Shown here piece after piece: positions 11,634 through 24,164 of a stretch of DNA of 64,000 nucleotides. Every line of letters starts with the position of its first letter. Position 1 is the first letter of the stretch. Origin of the DNA: Spisula solida (lineage: Eukaryota; Mollusca; Bivalvia; Venerida; Mactridae). The notes below the pieces were generated by a model. The model had not been told where the DNA came from. It did not search any database and saw nothing but the letters and a program-made list of their open reading frames with translations. Both the position numbers and the translations under genes were made by a program. The stretch covers positions 17,008,089-17,072,088 of the forward strand of contig OX365956.1 of the NCBI GenBank assembly GCA_947247005.1, given 5' to 3'.

Positions 11634-11865
11634 ATTATATCACTGGCTTAGAATTAAAGGTCGTAAGTAAAAAATCAATGTTTAAAGAAAACAAGAAAAA
11701 CATGCATGAAAAGTACTCTTTACTTATGGGAAAACAAGCTTGTTGAAATTCAATTTGGTCAACATGACCACGTTTGATTTTCATGAAAATAGGCTCATAA
11801 CAAGCGTTTGGAGATACAGATTTCAAATACGCGTGTGTCTTATAAGGACGTACGACCTTCTTATC
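11634..11865 (-). repeat. Dispersed repeat, family R1 copy 1
   Basis: Read in reverse, this matches 28696-28935 over most of its length. Shared blocks include TATTTGAAATCTG, the palindromic GTGGTCATGTTGACCAAA, TGTTTTCC.ATAAG and TACTTACGACCTT followed by TAATTCTAAGCC. It looks like a short non-autonomous element. Ends are not sharply defined. Confidence 0.65.
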
Positions 11866-11869
11866 CTAA

Positions 11870-12874
11870 GGCAGCGATATGCAAGTTTTTATTACATGTA
11901 ATTGTAATAACGTTCCTGAAGCATTGTGGATTTTGAGAGTGCCAATCATGCACGGCATTCCTATACTTTTTCTTTTCTTCGTAATGCATATTTAATTATA
12001 ATCGAAAACAAAGCGGAATGTGATTTAAAGCTAACCAGGTATGTATGTTGTCATCACAGACGTCCCTTACAGTAGATTGTGCAATTATCCATACTAAAAT
12101 ACAGATACATTCAGAGTATAGATACAAGTTCATTTGAAGTATATTCATAAATACTCTTCCATTCTGTTCATTAGTAGTCTGCATATGTTTTTCTAATGAG
12201 TATCTAAGTATGTAAGGAACACAATGTCTGGGTTGCTATCAATAATTGCTTCTTTGGTTTAATAATGATGCATGTGACCAGACCTTTGACTCTAACATAC
12301 ATGTATGTAGCCATACGCCCTACAACATATGATACATACATTTATACAGTTTAATGGGAAGTGGGTGATATTTGAAATAAATATAGCATCTGCATACACA
12401 TGAGATGTGCGTCGAACCCCTAAGGCGTTCGGTAACAGAATAAGGCAAATAAAAACAAGAGCACTCGTCATCCTATGTAATCTACATCATTCTAAGATGT
12501 ACGAGTAAAGAGATTCACCACGGCGTCATATGTAAAAGTATCAAACTATCTCATATACTAAACGTCTAGCCAGACAGACTGATAGTTTTATTTTTCTAAA
12601 ATTATAGTCTTGCACCAACTGTTTAACAAATGTATTCGATTGATAATTTATAGAGCTGTCATAATCTGTCGTCGTACATTACAATCTTTACATGGATATC
12701 TTCGTGACGGACGATTCACATTCATTTTATAAATAGAAAAAATAATTATAAATGCTTTATTTTACGAGGAAAATTATTTGACATTACACAATTCCGTATA
12801 TTTCTACATCGCAAACTATAGTATAATGGTATTAAATTTTATTGATTTGAAGATACGTACACGAACTCTAACAC

Positions 12875-12942
<68 letters not shown>

Positions 12943-14655
12943 CACAAATTATCAAACCGATTACAATCAAATTACTGGATAGTATCTGCCTGTTCAAATT
13001 TAAAACATGATGGGGAATTCTAAATTCGATCGCTTTTGTGTATGTATTTATACAAGGGGTGTTCAATATGTTTTTTTGGTCACAAGTTAGAAAATTCGTT
13101 TAGTTTCTGAAAACCTTTTTATAGTTCTGCAACCATTAACCTTTCCGCTATATTCCCTAAAGATTTAAAAATAATTTAATTAAAAAAAATGGTGTTTCTG
13201 TTGTCTCGTTCAAGGGTAATTTTATTTGCATTTCAAAATGCAGTTCAAAATCTGGAAGGTTTTTAATCTACACATGCCTTGTCACTTAATAATTCGAAAT
13301 AGATGGATATTTTCAGATTCATTCCCTTCCCAAGGAAATACCATGCATACTAGAGGAAATAGAGAAAGACATATAGAAATGGAGATATCTGGTTGCAGCC
13401 TACTGTGCCAGCGGTTATGAAGATGATATACTTAGACTAGAGACTCATCCCAACGATTCTAATAAAGGAAGTTTTTATTGTCGCTTTAGGGAGTGGATTA
13501 TTTATCATGAACATTTATTCAATTTGAATAACTTGTCAAAGAGATATTTGCTTTTCTGTCAAATTCAAACATCAAATGCATTTGAGATATTGGATTTTAA
13601 TTGATTTCATGCGTTACTCTGTCTAAAAGCCACACAAGCGGAATATGTCAGCATTTATATTCATCAAATGAACAAGGAAATTGGTTTGCAAATTAGATGC
13701 TAGAAATTATCGCATCCCTCCACAAAAATGGTAAGAAGAATTTTGAATAATGTTTTCTTCCCTAATGTGCTTTGATATCAAAATTAACCAGTATAGATAC
13801 GAGCGATAATGTGGTGTTAATACAATATACATCGTAAACACTATGCCATGTATAATAATTTTAGTAAAGATGTTAGCAGAAGCAAAAGTAAAGCAAAAAT
13901 ACATAAAATGAACCGGAAATGCAAATTAACAATATTACATGTACATCGGCATCGATTGTGTCACTAAATTTATAAAAAATTAACGAACTGGAACATATTA
14001 TCAAGCGGAATGTTAATAATACGAGAGAAAAAAATCGTAGATTCGTTTGCGTATTACGTAGCGTACTTCATTTCATTATATTTATGATTTGGAATTGCCT
14101 CCTTTTGTTGTGTGGCATTCGTTCAGAGAGTTAGCGTACAGGTCTACTTGAAAAATATCCTTTTTGGGAGACACGGAAGGTACGTTCTGTGTCTGTCTCT
14201 TTCATGATTTCCTGTATCACTTCCAATTATATGTGCATTTACGGTGTGTTTTATTACCTACTTATCCTCTTTGATCCGGTTCGGATCGTAAGGTCGATAC
14301 AATAATTCTGCATTCAACCCTGTTCTTTACATTGGGGTTCACTTCGAAAAAGGTTAATGATAACGCTCTTAGTTCGGTCTGTATTGTAGGAAATCGGTCT
14401 ACTTATCATGAGAGGTCCACCAACGTGCGAATTTTATGTTACTTGATCCCGACATTCTGGAGACATCTCTTTATTATCGTCTCTGTCAGATTTCTTGGTT
14501 GATACATGCGTAATTTGTCAGATATAGTAGGTATTCGTTGGAGAATTTACTTCGCAGATATGTGCTAATTAATATTTTCGATCGTTTATCGTTAAGTCAT
14601 GGCGTTACATTTCTAAAAATACAGTTATGTATGGGCAACTTCACGATACGGGAGA
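11870..14655. other. Non-coding DNA with a TGAT microsatellite
   Basis: No gene is supported. The only clear structure is the tetranucleotide repeat at 12874-12938. The small frames here lack family motifs. Confidence 0.5.
12874..12938 (+). repeat. (TTGA)n microsatellite
   Basis: About sixteen uninterrupted copies of a TTGA tetranucleotide. Confidence 0.97.
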
Positions 14656-14659
14656 AGTA

Positions 14660-15175
14660 TTGACAAAACTGTTTAACACCCCGTGTACCCCGATAAGACG
14701 TGCTAGCCTGAATACTGCTGTGTTAGCCTACCGCAAAAATTTCAACATTCAAGAGATTCGGTATTTTGTGCGTGTTTCATTTATTTCGTGTCTACACCAG
14801 TAAAACGAAGAACGTGTTCATGTGCAGTGGTTCTTCCTCGACATGAAGATGTGTTTTTTTCGATCTCAAACGTCACATTATATTTTAAACTTAATAAATT
14901 TGTCAAAAAGTCAGAAGTTTGGTCTTTAAAAAATAATTAAAAATACTTATAGACCGCGGAGAAAGTTCAAATTTCATGAATATTTAGTGAAATAATAGTA
15001 GCATATTTATTGGCATTAATGTATGCACTGGTTTCATTATCTTTCTTGAAAATGACAGGTTTTCCGCGCTTGGTGGCATAAAATGGATAGTGCACGAGTT
15101 ATATGGTGAAATTGTCTAGATACTGCCCGAGTCGTAGATGAATACTGCCCTTGTTGCTCACAGTTTTAATGTTTT
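14660..15175 (+). repeat. Left arm of a roughly 0.5-kb inverted repeat
   Basis: This segment is found again in reverse at 19958-20481. Matching blocks from the outside inward include TTGACAA, AACACCCCGTGTACCCCGAT, GTGCTAGCCTGAATACTGCT, CATGTGCAGTGGTTCTTCCT, AACGTCACATTATATTTTAA and GGATAGTGCACGAGTTATA. Outermost bases are TTGACAA here and TTGTCAA there, each flanked by GTA. The 3-bp match is weak evidence for a target duplication. Confidence 0.85.
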
Positions 15176-15664
15176 AGGACTGAAAACAACATTTTCACGA
15201 CACAATTTTCATACAACAATTCTTGTCTATCTATATTAAACATGTATTTAGTTTTAATTGCATTGATCTGCTGAATTTAATATAAATCCCCATATAATAT
15301 ACTGTCTAAATCCCGTGTACCATTTTCTTAGTTACACCACACATAAACCAAGGTATCTTCGCATGGACGTATATATCAAATGCGTTCGTTCTTTGCTTTT
15401 TATTTCACAGAAGCGCTATTTGTGCATTTTCCGTTTATGTAACGAGTGTTATTTTTATCAATTTACCATTTATTTAAAGCAAATCGGCATGTAAAGATAC
15501 GTTTAACCATTCTTATAAATCAGAAAAATATGGCCTAGAAAATATAGACGTACACATACATATAGCAAAATTGTCAATAAGAGTATAAAGATCTTGTCTG
15601 TATCAACCAATTATCGGTGTGGTGTAATGCAGTCACATTGATCCTGGTTACGAAACCTTTTTAG

Positions 15665-15752
15665 GGGTTGTTGCAATGGCTGAGCGGTCTAATAAGTTAG
15701 TACGTCGCTTGGTCACAAGTGGTTTGCAGTTTGAACCTTACATTTTAAAATC
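15665..15752 (+). repeat. tRNA(Leu)-like SINE head
   Basis: A perfect box A form, TGGCTGAGCGGTCTAA, is followed about 45 bases later by a box B-like CAGTTTGAACC. Spacing is long, as in tRNA-Leu/Ser-type heads with a variable arm. No closed acceptor stem is visible, so this is more likely a SINE head or a tRNA pseudogene than a functional tRNA. Confidence 0.5.
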
Positions 15753-16079
15753 ACATAGACGCCCCGTTTCACGAATTAGTATCCAATAAGTACCATGAGG
15801 TTTCAGTACTCTGAATTAACAAATATAAAGAAACCATTATCGTGGGTTAGATCGCAGCTTATCTGTTCAAGCGTTTATGAGAAACTCGTAAACGCCTATT
15901 ATTCACAGTGAAGTCACTGACACTCAATTTAACAACTCGCTAGTGACGTTTTTTCCATTCCCAAAATTATTTAATGTTTGTCTTCCACTAGACATCAAAC
16001 TGGAATCCAGAAAACAAATGCGCAAGGCTACTTTCAGTGTACTGCAGCTATTTAGCGGATTTTCGATATGATAATGACA

Positions 16080-16465
16080 GATCGGACAGGGAATGCAGGA
16101 CTAAACGGAAACAGCTGGGCACGAAACTCACTGTGGTGCCTGCAGGTAGGACACGCGCTTGGAGATATATAGGTCCGGGTTCAATTTCCGTCTGCGCCAC
16201 TGCTCATTTTCTCGGAGCAAAATTAACCAATAATGTTTAACTCGACCAAGCTGTGAATTGGTACCTGTGAGGGTGGTGTTTGTTCATGTTCGATAGTCTT
16301 GGTCGTCGCATCTCGATGTTGTCTTCACACAAACCAGGAGAGAAGTAGTCTCCATATTAGGACTCGAGCGCAGGTTTCCTTAGGTAGCCCAATGCCTAGG
16401 GGAAGTTAAATGTCGAAGGGTAGCTTGATTGCTGAAGGAGGCCCTCGAAAACTGGTAACTAAACG
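16080..16465 (+). repeat. SINE family S1, copy 1
   Basis: A tRNA-like head ends in box B-type GGGTTCAATTTCCG, and a body of about 270 bp follows. The body matches 54590-54862 in the same orientation: CTCGACCAA, TGTGAATTGGT, TGTTCGATAGTC, CTCGATGTTG, AGAGAAGTAGTC, TAGGTAGCCCAATG and TCGAAAACTGGTAACT all have counterparts. The two copies are clearly diverged, so this is an old family. Confidence 0.75.
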
Positions 16466-19400
16466 TAACATAACAGACAACAACAAAACACGCAACAAAC
16501 GGGATTTATCCTTTCAATTATCCTCTTGTTGAACGCCTCATGTCATCTCCGTTTGTATGAAATCTGCCATTTGCAAAAATGTCTGATTATGAGACAAATG
16601 TAACGTAAGTGCTATTATATAATTATACATCATGTATTTCCACTGCGGTATACCGTAAACCGGATATTGCTAGTGAATGGGAGTAATGTTATCGATTTTC
16701 GCGACATTATAGTGTTCACTGGGATTAGTTCAGAGACTACTTTCTTCATCTCAACTAGGTTTTAAAAATTTAAAAATGTATTCGGATATTTTTATAACTT
16801 TATAGTACGCCATATTATAACAGGTATTTTTCATAGAAGTGTTCAAATTACTCAGTTATTGTCCGCTACTCACTCGCAAACTTTGCCCACAACACTTTAA
16901 ATGCGTTTAAACTGGGCATTCTAGTTATACTGAACTTTAATGTCTTAAGTCCAAATTTCAGAAAAAAATGATTGAACTGCAACAAAGATACACACCAAAA
17001 TACAAATGTAGATAAGTGCGTGTACAGCGTATTGATATTTACTACATACAGAGTATTGCACATTAGCTCACTCTTATTAAACTAGGAAATCAACCAAAAA
17101 TAATACTTAGTACCAATTTAACATTATAACTATTTTTATGAACCTCAGAAGAGTGAATTCGAATATTTGAGTGCTGAGTGTAAGTATTGATTGTAATTTT
17201 GAACAATACAAAAAAGCGTCCATATCATAGTTAAAATAAGTATGTCTCAAACTTGTGTACATATACAGTATTACATTTAAAATCTCGAGGGACCCACCTC
17301 AGAATTCGTCATTCCAGCATGTGTTATGTACATGTAGTTTTTACACTTTCCAATACTCAACATAATTATGTAGACAAAATTAGTACAAGTTTGCAGAACC
17401 TTTATGTTGCATTATATATGATGCACGCTAGAGCCGGTCGGTGGTTGCCATTCAACTGCAAGAAGGCTCATCTACATCTTTGTGTTCATAAAGGCTCAAG
17501 AGTAAATAATTCACTAAATTGATATGAAAATATTCTAAATAAAAAATGAGGTTGCCAGTCAATGAAGATATGTTTTACAACTGATTGACCAATGGGATGG
17601 GTGCACGCAACCAGGAAGTTTCAAGTATACTATTACTTAAAAGTACAATATAAGTAAGATGTCCCAGGCGGTTTACGATAAGCACATATCTTAAAAGAAC
17701 AAGTTTGTCAACAAAGGTTGATTGAAATATTTATTAGCACATATAGTTTCCGCCTTCCTCGTTTGTAGATATAATCTAAAAAATAATTTTGACACCTTCA
17801 TTAGAACAATTAACAAAAGAAGATGAAACGCGACCATATCCATTTTATTTCCTGTACGACTTCTTTAACATGCGAATACTTTATTTACGCGTGGGACCGT
17901 AAACTAGTTTTATACCTGATCGGAAGATGAAGTAATTGTAAATTAATATTTTAAGATTTTTCCACAATTTATTTAATCTGGATGCAATGGTTCAGTTCAT
18001 GTTGGTTATATGACTAACCGTTCAGAATCTGACCAATATTTAGAAGTTTTGTCAAATCAAATACCTTTTATTCTCTCATTTCATGATTACATGAAAAAAA
18101 TGAGGTTAACAAAATGTAACGACATTATCAAGGCTCATAAATATGGTTTTACACTAATGAAATTACAAATACACAAAATACAACATTGAGTTAGTTACCA
18201 ATAAATACAAGTCAAATAGTTTCCTGCGGCTGATAACTTAGTTGTATTGTTTATGATGTGTTTTTTTGCAGTTTGGATGCAATTCGAATTTATTCCGGTG
18301 TAAGTTTAAATTTATGTTTCTGTCAAAATAATTCCAATACATGTAACAATACCGATCAATCTAACAACAAATGCCATGATGAGATATAAATCGTATTCAG
18401 TTTAAACAAACAAATATCCTCCAATTATTTGGTTGTGTTAAATGTATGTGCCGAACGAATGAACAAATTAAAAATAATTAGAAAAACATTTATCATGTAT
18501 CAATACCATGCTTCTGTTAATCTTGCGATGTGTTCTCTACGGTATGTAGTCCATCGCCCACTATATTTATTAATGACCGGGATGATAATGCAGCTGCAGA
18601 CACCTGCTGTTTAGATTCGTTGTCTCGCGTTCACAGTGAAAGTTCGGAATAGTTCTGATTTCTTTGGTAAATAAACTATTGTAATGCGATAAAGACCGAT
18701 GTTATCCGCATGGAATAATGGAATAGTCTGGTTCACGACATTCTTACAAAATGCTTCTTTTTTGGATATATTTTTTTGAAATCCTAAACCATCGAGAACA
18801 TGTCACGTGCCCCTCCATGGTCATTTTACTTTTTGCAATCCAATATAACCTGCCGCAGGTTAAATATATCTGGTTATACCTAGCATTTACTAAATGTCCG
18901 TGAGCAATACTCCGTACACTGAACAGCAATACACTGTACAACAGTGAGCAATACTAATACTAATGCAATACTAAAATTCTCAAAATGCACCGTTATTTAT
19001 GACTCCGTTCCTGGTAAAACATTAACAACATATTATGCTTGGTCACTGGGATGTTCTTTTGCTCGATTCAAATTGTTTAGCTTAACGAGGAATATAAACA
19101 AAAACATCTTTATTTGACAGACCGAGCATATGTTTTGCGTGAGGAATGATACGAGTTTGGTCTTTTAAATGCCCTTTTAAGCAGTCCCTGGTCGTTTTCC
19201 GGTAGATACTTTTGTATATAATTTACATTCAACACACACAGAAAGACAAAACAGCGTCTCTGAACTTACCCTGTTGTGCACTTGAAGGTTGCGAAAATGG
19301 ATAACATTACTCACCTTACTAGCAATTTAATAGCAGGTGTACTGTATACCGCAGTGTTTCCGCATTCTTGTTGACGGAATAGGCCGGACACATGTATTCA

Positions 19401-19957
19401 ATGTTTTTTTTTATATAATATTATCAATATTCATGCGAATAAATGTGTAGATGGTAGGCCGATAGGCATCGTTCAATCATGAGCGGGCTTGTTAGTACTT
19501 CAAGACAACATACAGCGGGGCTTCTCTTTTACATTTTGGGAGAGCATTGTTAGTAGGGGTTATTATGTCTAGCGGACTAGTGGTTTCAAAATACACATAT
19601 AGACCTACTCGCAAGTAAAGTGACGTGGAAAGTAATTAACGAAAAGTGATATATTGGGTTCGCATGAGCGGATCAAGCAGACGCTCTGTATAGAATGAAC
19701 AATCAGGCTTCTCATGTCTTCAACCCTCATGGTGATAACATGTAGCTCAATGCGCTCTTTACTCGATTTATGTAATTGCTTGTAGATTCTACTCGTAGAT
19801 TCTACTCTAAGTAGACACCTACAGTACGATACTGACACCTGTGATTTTACAGGTAACAATGATGCCGAACAATATTATTATATTATTCTCTCTAGTAAGA
19901 ACTATATAGATTTCATCCCATGAAAATGTTAAATTATCTATTCCAGGCCTGCATTTA

Positions 19958-20481
19958 TCCATGAAACAAGTATTAAAACAGACAACACAGGCAGTATAAT
20001 AATTGTTTTACAGTGGACATGTGCAGTATCTACGGTATAACTCGTGCACTATCCATTTTATGCCACCAAGCGCGGAAAACCTGTTATTTTTTAGAAAGAT
20101 ACCGATGCCAGTGCATACATCAATATGATGAAATATGCTACTATTATTTTACTACATGTTCATGAAATTTGAGCGTTCTCCGCTGTCTATAAGTATTTTT
20201 AATTATTTTTTAAAGACCAAACTGCTGACTTTTTGACACATTTATTAAGTTTAAAATATAATGTGACGTTTGTGATTGAAAAAAATACATCTTCGTGTCG
20301 AGGAAGAACCACTGCACATGTACACGTTCTTCGTTTTACTGGTGTAGACACGAAATAAATGAAACACGCACAAAATACCTAATCTCTTGAATGTTGATTT
20401 TTTTTGCGGTAGGCTAACACAGCAGTATTCAGGCTAGCACGTCTTATCGGGGTACACGGGGTGTTTAATTTCGGTTGTCAA
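19958..20481 (-). repeat. Right arm of a roughly 0.5-kb inverted repeat
   Basis: Reverse-complement partner of 14660-15175. It ends 340 bp before the large foldback element at 20821, so the two structures are neighbours and not nested. Confidence 0.85.
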
Positions 20482-20814
20482 GTAAAGATGGATTGAAAAA
20501 TAAAAAACAATTCTTAATTAATTAGAAACGTTGCTATGGTTTCAAACTAATGAGTTTCTATGTGTTCGAAATTTCTTCGTTGAGAATATTACGCTATTGA
20601 TGTGTTTAAACAATGTAGTTATTGCACATATAAGTCGTTCCAGCTCACGTAGTAGGTATAGCGCTAAATTATCCTACCGGTGATCTCGGTAATCTATACG
20701 TAAATTTTGCACATTATTGACTTCCGTGTCATTGACTTCGGTCATTTCCTACACATAAGAAGAAATTGCTAGTGTCTTGCCGAAAAACAAATTGTTTTAT
20801 GACGTTATTTCACG

Positions 20815-20820
20815 GAGCGT
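20815..20820 (+). other. Target-site duplication, left (GAGCGT)
   Basis: GAGCGT immediately precedes TGTTACAACCCG and recurs immediately after the mirrored CGGGTTGTAACA at 27388. This defines a 6-bp target-site duplication. Confidence 0.75.
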
Positions 20821-21940
20821 TGTTACAACCCGTTTTGTAATAAAGTTGCAAAGTGTAATAATTATTACAAAACGGGTTGAGAGCTTATTACACTTTGAAA
20901 AAATGTTTGCAACCCGTTTTGTAATAAAGTTGCAAAATGTAATAATTTTTTTAAGATCACCTCAAAAGTGAGGTATTCATTACAAAACGGGTTGAGAGAG
21001 TTATTACACCTTGAAAATTACCTTGTAACCCGTTTCGTAATATATGTTCAAAATGTAATAAATTTTCAAAATGTAATAAATTTTTGAAATCACCTCAAAA
21101 GTGAGGTATTTATTACAAAACAACAAAAAAACTTTTCAACCCGTTTTGTAATAAATTTTCGAAATGTAATAATTTTTTGAAATCACCTCAAAAGTGAGGT
21201 ATTCAATACAAAACGGGTTAAGAAGTGTTCTTTGCTTGGAAATGACCTTGCAACACGTTTTGTAATAATTTTTCGAAATGTAATATTTTTTTGAAATCAC
21301 CTCGAAAGCGAGGTATTCATTACAAAATAGGGTTTTGAGGTGTTCTTTTGCTTGGATATGACATTGCAACCCGTTTTGTAATAATGTTTCGAAATTTAAT
21401 AAATTTTTGAAATCACCTCAAAAGTGAGGTATTCATTACAAAAAAGGATTTTGAGGTGTTCTTTTGCTTGGAAATGACCTTGCAACCCTTTTGTTATAAT
21501 TTTTCGAAATGTAATAAATTTTTGAAATCACCTCAAAAGTGAGGTATTTATTACAAAACGGGTTGAGAAGTGTTATTACACTTTGAAAATAACCATGCAA
21601 GTCGTTTTGTAATAATTTTTCGAAATGTAATAAATTTTTGCAATCACCTCAAAAGTAAGGTATTTATTACAAAACGGGTTGAGAGCTTATTACACTTTGA
21701 AATAATCATTGCAACCCGTTTTGTAATCAAGTTGCAAAATGTAATAATTATTACAAAACGGGTTGAGAGCTTATTACACTTTGAAAAAATGTTTGCAACC
21801 CGTTTTGTAATAAAGTTGCAAAATGTAATAAATTTTAGAAATCACCTCAAAAGTGAGGTATTTATTACAAAACGGGTTGAGAAGTGTTATTACACTTTTT
21901 AATAAAGTTGCAAAATGTAATAATTTTTTGAAATGTAACA
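20821..21940 (+). repeat. Left arm array of CAACCCGTTTTGTAATAA motifs
   Basis: The 18-bp word CAACCCGTTTTGTAATAA and its complement alternate about every 40-110 bp, roughly twenty sites with some decayed. They are separated by an ACCTCAAAAGTGAGGT hairpin and AAATGTAATAAATTTT spacers. The larger unit is about 110-120 bp. Short open frames across it are produced by the repeat. Confidence 0.93.
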
Positions 21941-22226
21941 TATTTTCTGCTCTTCGTCCATGATTTGACATTTAACAATTACCGGATGTCATTGAATTGA
22001 AATTTGATATTGGTATTCTAAACATCTAGATTGACATTGGAAGAAACATTACTTTTTAAGAAAAAAATATAGCGGGAAACTTTGGGGCCTTGTCGTCAGC
22101 GAAAACAAGCCGATTTACGCAGTGCAACTCTTTCGATCAAATGTTCCCTTCTGTTCATTTCACCCCACGGTAAAACGTTGTGAATATCAAATATCACGAA
22201 ATTTAGTATTTTTTGTGTTATCCTCT
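21941..22226 (+). repeat. Inner unique part of left foldback arm
   Basis: Inverted match to 24379-24665, including GATTTGACATTTAA, CCGGATGTCATT, GAAACATTACTTTTTAAGAA and CAACTCTTTCGATCAAATGT. The match stops at GTGTTA on both sides. Confidence 0.85.
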
Positions 22227-22526
22227 CTTAATGGTCGTATGCTTCTTAGAAAATACATGCCATGTTTTTAAATTTGATTTTATGTGAAGCTCAAATGTAT
22301 TGTTTTACACTAATACTTATATAAGTGTCGGGTGGCCATCATTATACTATATAACATTTGCGACTAAGCGTAACCAACAGAAACCGCCGAATATCCAATT
22401 AGTATACGTATAGCCAAGAAGTAAAGCTCAACATACAAGTATACTGATGTGTATTTTATGAAATGTTTACAATAACAATTGTTTGCTAATAAGACATGCT
22501 CAAAACGGCAGTAATAAATTAATGTA

Positions 22527-22695
22527 AAGTACGGAAAATTTGACGTGATTCTCAATTTAACAGCTGATAAAATGACTATATTTATAACTCCGGTGGTATG
22601 TTTTCATAAGCGTGAAAAAACCCGAAGACGCTCGGTGTATACTACCAACACAAATTTTAAGGACCAATATTGCACGATTTGTTCGCGAAAATTGA
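22527..22695 (+). repeat. Loop direct repeat, copy 1
   Basis: Shares AGTACGGA, GATTCTC, AGCTGATA, ATATTTATAACTCCGG, TGTTTTCATAAGCG and ATATTGCACGATTTG with 23540-23725, with scattered differences. The offset is about 1.0 kb. Confidence 0.7.
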
Positions 22696-23539
22696 TATAT
22701 TCAGCGCGACGGACCCTGTTATATGCAGGGATTTCCGGGACTTTTCGAATAAGATCCGTTGCTCTACCGTCCTTCTAAATGTCATACCGGTATGACGCAC
22801 ACCACGGTGAACACTGGCCGGTAAAGAACGGCAAAGCCCCGTTTCGTACCGATGGAGACAGGCATAGAAACGGTATGAGCCAGTTACCATCCAGGAACTG
22901 AGGCTTGAGAATGAGACGTTCTACAGAAATTCCTTTAACCTGTATTCAGAATACCACATGAACTATTTCAAATAACAGTACATCTAAACTCCAGAGGAGA
23001 TACTTGATACATCAAGTTTCAAACTAGTGTTCAACGACGTATGTTAATGTCCTGGTCAGACGGTTGTGGATGAACATCCTGTACAAGTTGGGTCTGGTAG
23101 TAAACCGAAGTCAGGGAAAACTGTTGATGAATGTAGTTGTTCGTAGTACATCGAGCGTAGTGATGAACAAAGTTTGAACTCATTATTTGTCTGTAGTTAG
23201 TTAAAAATGATCTACGACCAGGTTGGATGACAGGACCCCACTGAGACAATGCACTACGGGTTACGACATACTGTTCCGTACAATGCCGACGTTGGCAGTT
23301 CGCAGTTGCCTATTCGACCCTTTACTATAAATCGAATTGGCTGCTATCCCCCGGGCCCAGTTCGCAGTTGCCGACACGCTAGCGAAAATCGAATCGGCAG
23401 CAGGATTGTGTAGTTGAATCGGCTACTGGCAACTGGCAGCTAGCTGCTTACTTCACGCATATTCACATACCAACTAGAAAAACCTCAAAAGTACAGTTAC
23501 GATTCAATGCTCGAAATCGACCTATAATGTTTTATGGTA

Positions 23540-23725
23540 TAGTACGGAGAATTCGACACGATTCTCGACCTTCTATTAGCATAATTAGGAGCTGATATAT
23601 TGTCTATATTTGTAATCCCGGCTGTTTGTTTTCATTAGCGGGAAATATGAAAAAAAACTCGAGGCGTAATACCAATACAAATTTAAATGACCGGTATTGC
23701 ACGATTTTCTCGAGGTTTTTTATAT
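23540..23725 (+). repeat. Loop direct repeat, copy 2
   Basis: Partner of 22527-22695 in the same orientation (ATATTTGTAATCCCGG, TGTTTTCATTAGCG, GTATTGCACGATTT). Confidence 0.7.
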
Positions 23726-24059
23726 TAAACGCAATAACCTTCTAAAATACATGTATTAATGCATATAAGGTCAGAATCACGTCAAATTCTCAGTGCTATA
23801 ATGATGTTCTTATCGTTCTTATTTATATTCATTGTCATTATGTCATTTCATGCTACACAGTCATGGAGGAAACAAAAACTACTACTAATAGTAATAATAA
23901 TTTGTCAGTGGAAATCGTGTCATTGTAACGGAAGGTAAAATCACAAAAATATTTCTCATTGAGTAAGTGTCTTGAAAAATGAAAATAGTAGCCTAACTAC
24001 ATTGACGCAGAAGAAGCAAGCGAATGTCTCGTTCTATCAACATTTCATAAAAGTTCTGC

Positions 24060-24160
24060 CTTCCCTGTCCGACTGTCCTGTCCCCGCGGGCTAGGATCCA
24101 ACCCAGGACCTTCTGCACTCAAAGCGGACGCTTAACCACAAGGCTGTAGAGGAGACTACT
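24060..24160 (-). repeat. tRNA-derived SINE head
   Basis: On the minus strand CTTGTGGTTAAGCGTCCGCT (box A region) is followed by GGTCCTGGGTTGGATCC (box B), the usual arrangement of a common molluscan tRNA-headed SINE. The acceptor stem does not close, so I do not call a tRNA gene. Confidence 0.6.
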
Positions 24161-24164
24161 AGGC

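Larger units (their letters stand above)
15176..19957. other. Interior of the 14.7-20.5 kb inverted-repeat structure
   Basis: About 4.8 kb with no transposase-like or other recognisable coding sequence. It holds two tRNA-derived SINE sequences (15665-15752 and 16080-16465). If the arms are transposon ends, this would be a non-autonomous or gutted interior. Confidence 0.45.

Noticed and set aside
12839..13066. Protein with repeated SINQ
   Set aside because: Translation of the TTGA microsatellite.
21570..21902. 110-codon open frame in the left foldback array, and similar frames in the right array
   Set aside because: The repeating peptide (ATRFVIKLQNV and variants) follows the DNA repeat in several frames and both strands. 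It is a by-product of the satellite.
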